Shown here: positions 31,901 through 43,761 of the stretch, piece by piece
Position numbering within the stretch: position 1 is the first letter of the stretch
Layout of the letters: every line of letters starts with the position of its first letter
Source of the DNA: Cladopsammia gracilis
Lineage: Eukaryota > Cnidaria > Anthozoa > Scleractinia > Dendrophylliidae
Reading direction: 5' to 3'
NCBI GenBank assembly: GCA_022457155.1
Contig: JAJGOT010000013.1
Coordinates: 2,293,501 to 2,357,500 of the forward strand
DNA length: 64,000 bases
Position numbers and translations under genes: made by a program
Notes under the pieces: model-generated
Seen by the model: only the letters and a program-made list of their open reading frames with translations
Database searches by the model: none
What the model was told of the DNA's origin: nothing

Positions 31901-34900
31901 TTTGCATTTTCATTATGTCAATATATTAACTTATGGTTTGGAGAAAAAAATAACGTAAAAAAATGTGATGAATTTTACATGCATGACCAACCATGCATCA
32001 GTATTTCAAAATTCTTCCAGTTCCATTACAAGTTGTTGTGTGAGTCATTCAGTCCATTCAGGTTTCTATGAATAAGCAACTTAGAGCAGTTTTCAATTGA
32101 GTGTCAAAAGTAATAACACAATTGCTTTGGTTTTGCATACACTTTGTGATTGGCTAAAAAATCTCGCGCCACTTTCTCGACCAATCAGAAGTAAAACCAG
32201 AACCAATCGTGACTTGCTCGCACGCGTTTTCCCGCGCTTGGCACCGCCGACATGTAATTGCTTCGAGCTCTGATTGGATTGATTTACGACTGCTGTGATT
32301 GGTCAGAGTAATTTCTTTGGTTTTGGTTTTACGGCACTCAATTGAAAACTGCTCTACTGTATTCACATATTTTTACTAATCACCAACAAAGACAAAAAAT
32401 AAATAATGATAAAAATAAAAATGCGATACGATACGGTACATTTTGAAATTTAATTGTACTTATTTGGAAATTTCACAAAGTTCTTTGGACCACCCATCAC
32501 GTGACAGAAAATCCGCGTCCACCTCGAGATATAAAACATGGCCGGCGAATGGCGTCCGCTTCTATTTCACTATCTATGTTTCCTTGTACATTTGGTCGGA
32601 GTAACATATTATCTGTCGGAGATCAAGCTAGAAAGCCATAAAACTTATGGAGGAAGGTTCAAGTTCTTGACATTCATAAACATGTTGTTACAATTTCTTT
32701 ATTTCAACATGGCGGCCGTCACGGGATTTCACGAATTTGTCAAGAAGCGAAAAAGCGAAGTGTTCGCGTCAGTCTGTGACTACACCTTCGCCTGTTTCGT
32801 GTTTCCAATCGGACTGACTGTCAGTATATTATTCTGGGCCCTGTACTTAGCGGATCCGCATTCGTGTCAGTCTGAAGAAGAAGCGAAGCTCATTCCCGCA
32901 TGGCATAATCACTACATGCACAGCTTTCCTTTTGTCACGGCGATTTTCGAGCTGTGTTTTATTCGACACACGTATCCGCCAAGAAGGAAAGGAGTGCTAT
33001 CCGTTTTAGGATTCGGAGCAGTTTATACAGCGTGGATTCTGTGGGTCGCTTTCGCAGCCGATATTTGGGTGTATCCCTTCTTGGAAAAGATGAATTCGAT
33101 TGCCATTGCTGCATTTTTCACGGGAGCGTTTTCCATTGTTTTATTTCTTTACCTCATTGGAGAGTGGATAGCTATACGTAGATGGGGGAAAGAGGTGTCT
33201 CAAGACAAGAAAAAACTCTAGTTTATAGTATCCACGGGGTAGAAGAAGTTGCTGACTTGCGTGACAAACAGAAGAACTTTGCCTGACACATAACAACAAG
33301 GAATGTGCGTGACATTCAATGGTTTCATTTTATTTGCAAAAATGTTTGTTTTCAAAATAGGTATTAAATTAATAAACCAAAACAAAAGCCAAACAATAGA
33401 ACACCTATGCATACATACATAATTTAATGATAGGGTGTAATCTTGAATGAAACTTGTTCACATCACAGTGATTTGATTATTTAAGCTAAATTATGTTGGA
33501 TCGACAGGGAGCTTTCACTTTTATCATTTATTTTGTGTACATATTTTATTGTTTGATGCACAACATCTATTTTGCTATTTATTTTGAAGCAACTGAAAAT
33601 TGGTTAAAATTTTAGAAAACTTATAATAACTAGAAGCAATGATTGAAATATTTTGAGACAGTTTGCTTTATACCTGTCATTTACAGGGCTGTCATTGAGT
33701 TGTTCCAGAAAATCTCCCTACCCCTCCCATGGAAAGTATTTTGGTTGGTAAATTTCTGGAAATTCCAATTTAGCTTCAAAAATTCCTTATAATAATTAAA
33801 AACTTTGGCTTTTGAGACTCCCCTCAGAATTTTCAATTACTTTCCATAGGGGAAGTATGGATATTTTCTGGAACCACATGCTTGTTGTCCTTTAACCCTT
33901 TCACTCCGAGAATCAATATTATGGAGACATGTAATCAGGGTTTGAGCCAGGATTTCATGAGTGGGGGACAATTTGTCCCTTCATCAGATGGCCAAAAACT
34001 GTAAACCCAATGTTTATTTTCAAATTTATTCATTTTACATATATCATCTAAGCGGACTAGAGGACTGTACAGTAGATATAGGCAATGTAGGAAAAGATGA
34101 AATGTAATCACTACTTGTGCAGCTGTAATGGCAAACAATGAAACAAAAATATCAACTTGAGTTAAATAGAGTCGTAAATCTTGTTATCTGTCTCTGTTTT
34201 CTTATATACATGTATCTGATTAATGAGAAAGCAAGCAGCAGCTGATCATACAGAACAAAGAAACTTAACTGCAAAACAACAGGATCAACAACTATACAGC
34301 TATTTTAGTTAACATTGTCGGTTGTCAGATGAAAGCTCAAAGCTACAAGCCAAGATTCCTAGTTGGGAGTGGCGCAAAAGAAACGTTTTTCCCGCTCGTC
34401 GCATCGCACATTTGTGCCGTTTCTTTTCGTTTTGCCGCTCCCAACTATCTGCACGTGTGGAACAGGCGCTCGGTTTACTCTTTTGGTCTTGAAATGTAGG
34501 CTTTGAGCTTTGAGCTTCATCCGACAACGTTAATGGAAATAGCTGTATATCTCTTTTGAGACCCCCCTTAGAATTTTCAATAACTTTCCATGGGGGAAGT
34601 ATAGATATTTTCTGGAAGCACATGCTGTCCTTTAACCCTTTGATGATTTAACAGATAATACGTGCAGACATTTTACTCATTGCTCACATTTTTCTCGTCC
34701 CTGCAGAGCTAAAAAAAAAATACTACACATCTCGTAAAATATCCATGCATATTATCTGTTAAATCATTAAACAAAGTTTTATTTATGGTATGAGTCAGGG
34801 TATGAGTGAAATAAATAGAGATCATTCAGCGAAAAGTTCTGTAATATGGCTGAGTAATTTTTTACGAAAGACTTGAAAAATAAAAAAACCCTAACCCTTA

Positions 34901-37900
34901 CCCCGTCCTCCCCCCCCCCCCCCCCTCCTAGGAATGATGCATTACCTCTTTTATGTGCTGAAAGTTCCAAGGAGCAGAAGTCATAGTCTCCACAAGTCCT
35001 GTGATGATAACAGGGGTACCAGTCATACTGTACTCTAAAAGGAAATCTTTGACACTTAGCGAGCTATAATGACGCCGTTCTACCTGCAAAATATAGTTGA
35101 ACCTCTCGTAAGCAACCACTCAAAATGCGAAGCCAAGGCCTTTTGCTTACGGGGGGTGGATGTTTACGAAAGATCCAGACCACAGGGGGTCTTAACTTTG
35201 AATCATACGAACTTAATTTCATTGTACAAAGCACCTATTGGTGTAAATTAAAATAAGTTTTGATGCAAAGGACAAAATTTTTGTTTCATTGAACCTGTAA
35301 TGTAACACATTTAATTTGGAGGGGGACATGGGAGGGCTCTGAACACCGCAACACCGCCAAAAAAAATTACGAACACCGCATCACCACAAGAAAAGTCGAC
35401 GAAACACCGTCACCGCAATACATATTTTTGTCAAGTTACTTATAAATGATTAAGGCTTAGGATTGGCGACCGGCAGTGTATTGAACATTAACTACCGGTA
35501 GACAGTATTGGACTGCATTTTGTTAAAAATTAAACATAATGGTACGTGCTTTTCATAAGTAAGTACGGAATAAATAACATGTAGAGGCTAACTTTAGATT
35601 TGACAAGGCTCAAACAGGAAACGGCAACACCGCAGATAATTTCGTTTTACTGAACACTGCAGACTTTAAAGCACAAACATCACACACCGTAGGGTTTGAG
35701 ATCACCGCAACACCGCAAGCTGGGATTTTATTCACCGCAACACCGCATTAAAAAAATGAGCAACAGCACAACACCGCAAATCCGCAATGTCCCCCTCAAT
35801 TTGTGTCTGTGGTGACTCATAATTTTCACATTACCCCTGGGGGATTGCTTCTTTTGGAACTTAACAGTATTTCTTTTATATCAAGACAATAAAGATTGAT
35901 AAAAGAACTCAAGAAACTACCTCTACTGGTGAAGGCATCTTATACTCAAGAGGAGGTTGTTGCAAAAGACGCTCCTGAATACATGTTCTTTTATCCTCAA
36001 CATCTTTTCCTCGCTGTACTTTTAAATGAAGCCAAGCTATATTCTTGTCGTAAGGATCCAGCTTTGCAGCAGTGTTCAGACTGTTTAATGCAGAGGAAGT
36101 GTCTTGCAGTATGTCATGATATGAGGCTAATGCAGCATGAAGAATTGCACTGTTAGGATTCAAAGCTATTCTTTTCTTTAAATCATCAATCCGCTGCTTT
36201 AAAAATGCATTTCCACCCGGGAGACTGTTGAAATAAAAGTGTTTATTACAGGACTAAAAACCTGAAAGTGAAACATTTTATCTTGAAGAGGGTATTATTT
36301 ATGCATTATACATGTATATGGAGGTCAGTACAGCACTACAGGGATACAGGGGGGGGGGGGGGGGTCTACTGGACCAACGTCCCAGGGGGGTACTGACATA
36401 TATAAGCTATATAGGCATGTGCCGCTGCAAAGGGTATGGTTTTCAAGCAGTTTAATCTGGGATAGGGTATAGAAACCAGAGAGTTGTGGTCTAGAATAGG
36501 GTATTATTTGCTGGGAAACTGATCAGTGGTATGAAGAATTATGTATAGAACAGGAATTGAAAGAGCCATCCCTAAACGGAAATAAAATCATCGCGGCAAC
36601 ATTGTTGACAGATAGTTTTCCCTTAAAAACACTATTGATACAGTTCTAAAAATAGCAAGTCTGGGATAGAGTAGGGATTTTCGGTGTCTAGTCTGGTATA
36701 GGGTTGCAAAATCAGCTGAACATGGTCTGGTATAGGGTAAGGGTTTCTGAGTCCCAGCGGGCACACCCACACCCAAAAATATACAAAGCACCCACCCCCT
36801 CCCCCCCTCCCCCAGGACCAAAGTCACCCAGAATTCTGTTCAATCACTCCAACCCTCCGATGCTTAAACAGAAGCACTCACACACAGCCATGCTGAGAAT
36901 TGCAGCGCATCAATCAAAAATCCAAATGAGACAATTTCATTGGTCAGGTCAGAAAATTAATAGCTTACTTTTGCATTGTGTAGTTCCAGAAAATATCCAG
37001 ACCCCTACCATGGAGGGAATTTCAAACAGGACCCCCCCACCCCTTTGGATTAAATCCATTTTCACAAGGAAACGTTGACTCCCCCACCTCTCTGAAATTT
37101 CCGCAGAAATATCGCCCACCCCCCATACCCTTTGGAAAGTTTTTTCTTCCTTTATAAAGGTTCAAGAGTTGAACAAACACTAAACCAAAGGCCACGTGTC
37201 GATATGCATTCATTTGTTAATTTATTTTATAAATGATCCTAAAGCTGCGTTAAATGAATGCCGTAAATAAGCTTTAAAAAATAACATCAACTCAATTTCT
37301 TCAAACAAGATCCTGTCTAAAAGAACTTTTAAGAAAGAAAAAAAACATTTCTTAACTGCAGCACAGTTAGAAAAATCACAGGTTGTCCGATTTAAGCTTC
37401 AGAATGACCCGCAAAAATTGGTAAGTGACACTTACGGAGTCAATACGAATTCATGAAAAATCAATCGTTTTCCTGACCATTCGGACGTGAATTTGGCCTC
37501 CAAACCCCCCCTCCTCTTTGGAATTTCCTGGGCCATTGACCCCCCTACCCCTCCGGAATTTCAGATTCCCTCCGTGGTGGGGATCTGGATATTTTCTGGA
37601 ATCACACATTGCAATTTTATACACTTCACTAAACAACTTTAAAATCATCAAATGAACTGTTTGCAAAATTGGATTTCTATAAAATCCATGCTTATGACAA
37701 TTATGACTTCAAGCATAATTTTTACTGCAGCAGCCTTGAAACAATTTCAAAAGCTACCTAAGTCTTTGTAGAATCCTGGAGATGGTCTTCCCTCCTGCCT
37801 TTTCATTTCTATTTTAAAAATTAACACTGGCCTAGACTTTACTTTTCAAGGTGTCTTTTCTGAGTCTTTGTCACAACTTTAAACTAATATTTGTGGCCAG

Positions 37901-40900
37901 CCATCTCAAATTTAGTGTCATATTGGTTTTGCTGTATGTGTTGACAGCCGCAAATAAACAGAATACACGTACATGTTTATTTCAGACTGTTTTTTGTCCC
38001 ACAACACTTTGTGAATCGTAAAAGTGGATAAAACATTTAGTAATAATTGTGTGAAGTTTAAATCTGGAGTGAAATTTTAATCTAGATTGAACATTCCTCG
38101 ATAATTGAAATATGCAAGTTTTCATAACAATTTATAAAGCTTGCATGGAAAAGGTTAGTTAGCCGTATATTTTGCATTAAAGGGACATTGTCACGGATTC
38201 GCACGGGTGGCCCAGGCTCACTTTCGGTCAACTTGAAAACATTTGGCAGGCATTATAGATCTTGGAATCCATGGCAGAAAATGCTCATTTTCAACGTCAT
38301 ATGTGACTGTTTTTTTTTAAATGGACATCTTTTATGGTGGAAGAGAAGGTAAAGTCGCACACGAGCCACAATGGCCCACACGGCCGGAGCTTAATCCCGG
38401 TTTCTGTAGCATGAAGCAACTAGGAATATTGCTACTCCCCCCTGGATGGGATGCTAGTCCATCGCAGGGTTACCCCCAGCATTTTGTCGCCGGTACCCAT
38501 TTATACACCTGGGTGGAGAGAGACAGCGTGGAGTAAAGTTTCTTGTCTAAGGAAACAACACGACGGCAGAGACCAGGCTTCGAACCACCGACCTTCAGGT
38601 TGAAAGTCCGACGCGCTAACCACTAGAAAGGGAAGGGAAAGAGTTCTTTAATTGATAAAATCACCAAGCAGATGGATTTTTGGGACACAAATCGCCTCCG
38701 AGTGGAAGTCGATCTCAAACCGAGTGTTTTGCCTACTGACTCTGTGACTCTTATGGAGGGAAAACATTGGCGACAAATAAAACCCCAAAGGACAAAGGAA
38801 TACATCAGAGGTGAGTTTTATAGTGTTGCTTCATTGAATTAATGTCTAAATTTTGTTTTATTTTCCGTTCGAAATCAATGTTATTTTTCCCCATACAACG
38901 TCTTATAAAGCGCTCAAATATTCCAGCGACAACAAGTGCGCAGTGAAGACAGAATTGGAGCAAGTTTCGTAGCCTGCGATGAATTTCGCTTCATGTCATG
39001 ACTTAGAAATTGTATCCTTGAAATAAACATGTTTATGGGATTTCAACCACTCTTTTATTGCTCTTTTCGGTGTACCAAATATCCGTTTCCGTCCCGAGTT
39101 TCTTCGTTTTCCACCATAATCGCCGCCACTAGTTGACGCTATTTTGAATTGACAGTTCAACTTGAAAAATTTAGGCTAAACTTTTCAAGTTTCGATTCGA
39201 AAAACTGGCGCATGCGCCCTCGTGACAGTGTCCCTTTAAGGCTTTTAAATTCAACATAATGAAATGGTTTACATCCCAGAAAAAAGAATATGGGGCTCTT
39301 CTGAAAGGAAAAAATACCAAGTTCCCATTTTTTGGATATTTTAGGGTATTTAAAAAATAACCACAAAAATATTCCCAGGTTGGGACTTGTCTCACTTTGC
39401 CAAATTTGGGGATTTTGTGGGTGTTCTATAAATACCGTAAAAAAAATCCCAAAATGGGAATAGGGTATTTTTTCCTGTGTCTGTTCCATGACCATTGTAT
39501 CGTTTATCCAACATTACTGAAATTCAAGCCAACCAAGTGCTGGAGGGGACATGTTCTGCCCTTTTTAACCTCTCTTAACTTTTACTTCCAGATTAGAGTT
39601 CTCAGCCACTTTTGAATAACTAAGCCCAGAAAGCAAACCATACCTTATTTGAGTTATTTTGGGAGCCCAAACTAGAATGCTCGGGGAGGGGGGGGGGGGG
39701 GGGGGGTGGTACTCAGGAATAAGTGACAGGGAGGTGTGAATGAGACCAAATTGTTAGACCCAAAAAAGTCCTATTAGGCCAAAACCAGAGCCCAAAAAAG
39801 TCCAATAGCCCAGAACATAATGCCCCAAAAGTCCCTTTTCTCTCTGCATAAAAAGGTTACACTTTTTGCTGAGCCCAAAAAAAGTCTTCACTAAAATCTT
39901 TCACCCAAAAAAGTCACCACAAAATTTCTAACCTAAAAAAGGTCTTTGCACCTCACCATCACTACTGTACCTGAGCACTCCTCCCCCCCCCCCCCCCCCC
40001 CCCACCAAGGGGACATGCTGAACTTGCAAAATACCCTACATCCTCTATTAAGCCACCCCCCCCCCCCCCCCCTTCTTCTTCACAACCAAAACAATAAATG
40101 GCAGACTGTATTCACATATAGTACTTGCAAGCTTTGGGGAAAATATTACCAGTACTGGTACTAAAAAACAGTCGTAATTACGAATCATCAAAGTTTAGTT
40201 TATAGATGTTTATTCACGTACAGGAAGTTCGGATGACATCGCAGGTTGCTAAATTATAATAAGCCCTGCCCTCAAACACACTTGAAATAAATAAGCCGCC
40301 AGGTGGGCTTAAAAAAGGGTAGGGGATACTCAGCAATCTATAAAATGACATTATTAAGTAATGCTCCACATAAGAACGAAAGCAAACTTCATTGTTCTGC
40401 GGCATTGGCTTTTTCCCACATAGAATATCTTTGATTTCAAGAATAGAGGAGCTGATGGTTAATAATTATATTTCATTATAAAAATAAAGAAAATCCATTT
40501 TTTAAGATAAATTTTAGGAAATGTTCGTGCTTAACCAATCAGAATAGCAGAAGACAATAGCTAATAATTTTGCTTCTTTGATGAAGTTCCCCAAATACAA
40601 TATCTTTTAAAACTTGCAAGTTGTACGATTGGGTCTCATATTACTTGAAACCTTAAAAAAATTAGACAAAATGCACCTTGAACCTTAACTTTTAGCGGTT
40701 TTTGAGTCTAGGCCAATGAGATCACTAGTTGTAACAATGAAAAAAGTTGACATTCCATCGTGCATTGCCGTTCAGCGCTATCCTTCTTATGCGGATAGTT
40801 ACTTAAAACCCTCCACCTCTCTATCTCCATCCCCCCCTCCCCCCTCCCCAGAGAGAAGAAAAAGAAAGAGGAAAGGACAGGGCCTCCAACTTTATACACA

Positions 40901-41247
40901 TACCTTGCAACATATCTCAATAGCGTATTTGGATTATCTGATTTTGGTAGCCTCGTTAAATCGTTTTGTTGTTTTGATTTTCTCCACCATCTTGCGAGAG
41001 CAGGACGAGCCCACAACACACGTTCACCCCCTGCATCAGCTGGCCAACAATTCTCTCTTCTTTGCCTTCCTACACTTACACGTTTCTCGTGATCAACTTT
41101 TGGTCTTTTTCTTCTTGCTAATTTTTCAGATTCACTTCCTTCGTCCACCGGAGGCCATTCGGTGAGGTATTCTCTTTCATCCTGCGGATAAACACGATTA
41201 TCTTCTGTTTCTTGCAAAGATCTAGAGACACCCCCGGGAAGCGCCAT
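28925..41247 (-). CDS. TPR-JmjC (cupin_8-type) Fe(II)/2-oxoglutarate oxygenase, complete
   Basis: Exons (minus): 41247-40904, 36224-35921, 35083-34946, 30859-30504 and 29381-28925. All have GT-AG edges and compatible phases; 532 codons plus TAA, AATAAA about 100 bases on. The N-terminus (1-115) is charged with a KRPKVD basic patch, a possible nuclear signal. Residues 125-200 form TPR-like helices (LNPNSAILHAALASY, AAKLDPYDKN). The JmjC/cupin part spans about 217-470: GTPVIITGL, YLFDWGLP, iron ligands HVD (H363, D365) and H444 (YGCAHRVEN), with K380 a candidate 2-oxoglutarate contact. The facial triad is intact, so hydroxylase or demethylase chemistry is expected. I cannot assign it to a named JMJD subfamily; substrate unknown. 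Its introns hold the AIG1 gene and two inverted 440-bp repeats. Confidence 0.9.
29733..30180 (+). repeat. 440-bp repeat in JmjC intron 4, arm 1 of an inverted pair
   Basis: Its reverse complement lies at 40352-40797 in intron 1 of the same gene. Matching words include CATTGTTTCAACTAGTGATC, CTCATTGGCCTAGACT, CAGCTCCTCCTCTATTCTTG and GCATTACTTAA. Confidence 0.9.
30383..30492. repeat. Short TIR element beside the JmjC exon 4 donor
   Basis: TACAGTCAAACCAACC is inverted as GGTTCAACTATA with GCGACCACC / GGTGGTCGC inside. It ends 12 bp from the exon boundary at 30504. A related relic (GTTGAACCTCTCGTAAGCAACC) starts 9 bp past the acceptor of exon 3 at 35093. Confidence 0.7.
31190..31850. repeat. Composite repeat related to 53640-53800, interrupted by insertions
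   Basis: GGAGCTTGCTCTTAGCTTGC at 31204 and AAAAGTGATGAATATAGCAAAG at 31735 match the contiguous copy at 53650-53730. About 450 bp in between, including the MITE at 31235-31373, is extra here. Confidence 0.7.
31235..31373. repeat. Fold-back MITE (GGTAATTGAACTGAGTGGAG), copy 2
   Basis: GGTAATTGGACTGAGTGGAG is inverted as ACGAAGTTCAATTAC around GAGCGCGTAGCGCGAG; same family as 13376-13517. Confidence 0.85.
32083..32355 (+). repeat. TA-flanked MITE family, copy 3
   Basis: Complete, AGAGCAGTTTTCAATTGAG to its inverse, TA at both ends. It stands about 180 bp upstream of the AIG1 ATG. Confidence 0.95.
32538..33221 (+). CDS. AIG1: AIG1/FAR-17a (ADTRP family) membrane lipid hydrolase, intronless and nested
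   Basis: 227 residues in one exon, five or six hydrophobic helices. Hallmarks: TYGGRFKFLTFIN near the start, FPIGLTVSILFWALY, IPAWHNHYMHSFPF, WVYPFLEKM and a final LYLIGEW, all in family order and at family length. Known for AIG1/ADTRP: threonine hydrolases of FAHFA lipids with a catalytic Thr and His in the membrane. T45 (KFLTF) and H128 (NHYMH) occupy those places, so the enzyme should be active. The gene lies in JmjC intron 3 on the opposite strand. A TA-flanked MITE with CCAAT motifs ends 182 bp upstream, and CACGTG is at about 32499. AATAAA at 33371. Which vertebrate paralogue it matches is not resolved. Confidence 0.93.
   Translation: MAGEWRPLLFHYLCFLVHLVGVTYYLSEIKLESHKTYGGRFKFLTFINMLLQFLYFNMAAVTGFHEFVKKRKSEVFASVCDYTFACFVFPIGLTVSILFWALYLADPHSCQSEEEAKLIPAWHNHYMHSFPFVTAIFELCFIRHTYPPRRKGVLSVLGFGAVYTAWILWVAFAADIWVYPFLEKMNSIAIAAFFTGAFSIVLFLYLIGEWIAIRRWGKEVSQDKKKL
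33700..33878. repeat. MITE with TTCCAGAAAATATCC ends, copy 1
   Basis: TTCCAGAAAATCTCCCTACC is inverted as GTATGGATATTTTCTGGAA. A larger relative with the same ends is at 36983-37605. Confidence 0.75.
34310..34530. repeat. TIR element with inner hairpin
   Basis: TTAACATTGTCGG..AAAGCTCAAAGC is inverted as GCTTTGAGCTTCATCCGAC..AACGTTAA; the centre folds on AGTTGGGAGTGGCGCAAAAG / TTTTGCCGCTCCCAACT. Confidence 0.8.
34642..34767. repeat. Small TIR element
   Basis: GATGATTTAACAGATAATA is inverted as TATTATCTGTTAAATCATT, about 125 bp in total. Confidence 0.85.
35312..35805. repeat. AACACCGC-rich TIR element in JmjC intron 2
   Basis: AATTTGGAGGGGGACATG is inverted as CAATGTCCCCCTCAATTTG. The interior carries many CAACACCGCA words. 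Confidence 0.75.
36983..37605. repeat. TIR element with TTCCAGAAAATATCC ends, larger copy
   Basis: GTTCCAGAAAATATCCAGAC is inverted as ATCTGGATATTTTCTGGAA; the inner arms GGAGGGAATTTCAAA / GGAATTTCAGATTCCCTCC also pair partly. Confidence 0.75.
38181..39235. repeat. TTAA-flanked (piggyBac-like) non-autonomous element with nested SINE
   Basis: Ends AGGGACATTGTCACG and CGTGACAGTGTCCCT, directly flanked by TTAA on both sides (38177-38180, 39236-39239). A SINE at 38348-38627 sits inside. No transposase frame. Confidence 0.85.
38348..38627 (-). repeat. tRNA-derived SINE copy, head truncated
   Basis: Matches the copy at 5017-5308 but stops at GCGCTAACCACTAG, lacking the last bases of the tRNA-like head. 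Confidence 0.85.
40352..40797 (-). repeat. 440-bp repeat in JmjC intron 1, arm 2 of an inverted pair
   Basis: Reverse complement of 29733-30180. It ends about 107 bp from the donor of exon 1. Confidence 0.9.
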
Positions 41248-42273
41248 CTTGGATCGACGAGACTAGAGTCCAGGTCATCACGGTATGCAAGATGAACTGT
41301 AGGCGCGGGAGTGGGTTCGCGATTTTGATATTTGAGGGTTGTGGTGCATTGTATGTGTTTGTTTGTTTTGACATAGGTATGTATTAAATTTTATTTCCCT
41401 CCCTCCCCGAGTCATTACTTGATATAATTCATATCCGAAAACCTCTCCCCCCCCCTCCCCACTTATAAAAACAGTGAACTATTTTACCATTTTAACCAAG
41501 AGCCGATTACTGTTTTAACCTGTCCGCCTCAGAGAGATGTCCGCCTTATTTTAGTCGAAGTAGATTCATAAATCAAAGGCATTGAATTGTGCCGTTCACT
41601 CACTTTGATGGAGAGTTTTCCCAACTTGCCTTAAAAATTAAACAACGTTTTAACATTCTTAAAATTGTTTTATTTTTATTTGACTGCGTTAACAGTTCAC
41701 CTGAACTGACTCTTGAAGTCAAAGTAAAATCAAAGGCCCCTATGAGCCAAATCGTGAATATGGAACGCTTCTTTTATACTTAGTGGATGGCGGACCGGGA
41801 ATCATTTGTAAAAGTTCAAATAAATCAAATTTCGTTTTGGTTTCGAAAACGATGAATTAAAAAAAACATGTCTTAGCGTGACACAAATACGCAGTGTTTT
41901 AATAAAGAGAGAGAACTAGATCACAAATGACAGCGAAACATCGCATTTTTAAAAACAACATTTACCGTGCTGTAGCGGTTGCTAAAGCTGCAAATGATGC
42001 ACGGTTGAACATCGGTTAACATTTGCTGCTCAATGTCGAATGATGTTGCAACGTGTTTAATGAGTAGAAAACACATAAAATAAATAAATAAATAAATCAC
42101 TTTATTTAAGTGTCAAAGGTATTTAGCACGCGAGTACTAATTGGGGACACTTTCCAGATCTAATTGGACATTTGGAATCGTTTTAACATTTTAAAACGAT
42201 TGACTGGCGTTGTTCAACAAGTTGCAACTTATTGAACAGAATAGAGCCTGTCTCAGGCTATTTTCGATCAACA

Positions 42274-42572
42274 ATAGAGTACTAAAGTGTGACGTCACAA
42301 AAAGTAAAATTGGTGAAATTATGGTATTTGATCAGATATTCGGAAAGAGCATGACACTGGCATGACGAAAAATGCCCGCTTGCCAAAAATCAGCATCTTA
42401 TTGCAATTTGGGGGTGAGATATTGGCACCGTTATGCTCTGATGACTCCATACAAATCCTTCTAATTTTGCCTTGATTCATTACAGAGCATAACGGTGCCA
42501 ATATCTCACCCCCAAATTGCAATGAGATGCTGATTTTTTGTTTTTGTGACGTCGTCACTTTAGTACTCTATG
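42274..42572. repeat. Fold-back element with CRE-like TGACGTCA
   Basis: TAGAGTACTAAAGTGTGACG is inverted as CGTCACTTTAGTACTCTA. Inner arms of about 60 bp pair on GCACCGTTATGCTCTG. TA at both boundaries. Confidence 0.9.
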
Positions 42573-42773
42573 TTCAACATTCAACAAGGCATGATACACT
42601 GTTAAACATTTGGTGAACAGCATGCAGTTGCAACATCTGTTGATTAACAATAATGAATCGTGTATCGTAGGCCTTTAGTCTTGAAAAATCCATTTGAAGT
42701 TCTCCAGAGCTCGAAGCCTTATGCACTGGTCACGGATCAGCGGAATTACCAAGAAAAGTTTACCGCCGACAGA

Positions 42774-42885
42774 TGGAAGGACGGACAGATGGACGGACGG
42801 ACGGACGGATCGACCGACGGACGGACGGACGGACGGACGGACGGACGGACGGACGGACGGACGGAAGGAAGGAAGGAAGGAATGA
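42774..42885. repeat. (ACGG)n then (AAGG)n microsatellite
   Basis: A run of GGACGGAC tetranucleotides followed by GAAGGAAGGAAGG. The Asp-Gly-Arg-Thr reading frames over it are artefacts. Confidence 0.95.
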
Positions 42886-43761
42886 AAATTTGCATATATT
42901 TGTCCCCGTCTGCAAAAACTCGTTCAACGCTCCGCGAATTCACGAGTTAAAAAGGAATAATAAATGAACAGTAAATGAATCCATGTAAATAAACAATTAA
43001 TATCGGTGAATACTCACTTTAGTCAAAGCAAATGGCAATAATCAACAAACAAAAAACTTTATTTATAATTTCCAAAATGGCGGGTTTCACGACCTACAGT
43101 AGTCATCATAAATGGATTAAAAAAGGCTGGAATTTGGAAGTAATTGATAACGAAATCCGTCCTGCATGACGTGCCTTTTTTAGAACTCCACGCTGACAGA
43201 AATTCTTACAACCGTTTAGCTAATCCTTTGACTTCCAGAGTCAATAATGGAGACACGTAGTGTAGCCATAACTTTTAAGTCTTTTGACGAAATCCTTTGG
43301 TATGACCATTCAAATAAAACCTCTTCGGCTGTACTTTTGCATGGTATAATTTGTTTTTCAATATTTTACAATTAAATGAAATTTGGAATTTTTCTTGAAT
43401 TTTGATTGTGTCACTCTTGGGAGTTGAAGGGTAAAAGTGTTTGTATGGTTCTTTATTTGCTCTTTGCTGTGTGCAATAACTAAATGTCTCCGTGATGTGC
43501 ATGGTAACTTCCCAAGATCTATTTTGTTGCAAGCAAGTAGTACCCTTTTTCATTTAATCCACATGAAAATATATCCCGTGCGAAAATTAAGGGCATTACA
43601 AGGTACGTCAAAGAAGTAAAAAGGCAAACTGTTCTCGGCTAACACTAAATAGTTGTATTGGCTCTACATCATTTCTTTTCTTAAAAAATGTAGACTTTTT
43701 ATCCCAATGAAATTTGCGATAAAAAACGTCAACTATCAAAAACTCTTCAGAATCTAGAATT

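Larger units (their letters stand above)
33222..34945. other. JmjC intron 3, remainder: AIG1 3' region and repeats
   Basis: After the AIG1 AATAAA at 33371 there are two direct copies of a segment with CAGAATTTTCAATTACTTTCC and ATATTTTCTGGAA (33775-33900, 34548-34640). Elements at 34310-34530 and 34642-34767 lie in or beside the gap. Confidence 0.6.
36225..40903. other. JmjC intron 1 (4.7 kb): repeats, no gene
   Basis: Listed elements cover most of it. 36300-36800 is related to 51610-51960 (GTTTTCAAGCAGTTTAATCTGGG versus GTTTTCAGGCAGTTTAGTCTGGG). 39670-40075 has a G run and a C run about 300 bp apart around CCCAAAAAAGTCC words. Confidence 0.6.

Noticed and set aside
32530..32536. TATA box (TATAAAA) for the AIG1 gene
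   Set aside because: It ends two bases before the ATG, too close for the start site and leader to fit.
40716..41165. 149-codon plus-strand frame opposite JmjC exon 1
   Set aside because: Antisense shadow of the exon 41247-40904, whose splice phase and continuation are well supported.
42660..42967. Asp-Gly-Arg-Thr repeat proteins
   Set aside because: Translation of an ACGG/AAGG microsatellite; all frames give simple repeats.
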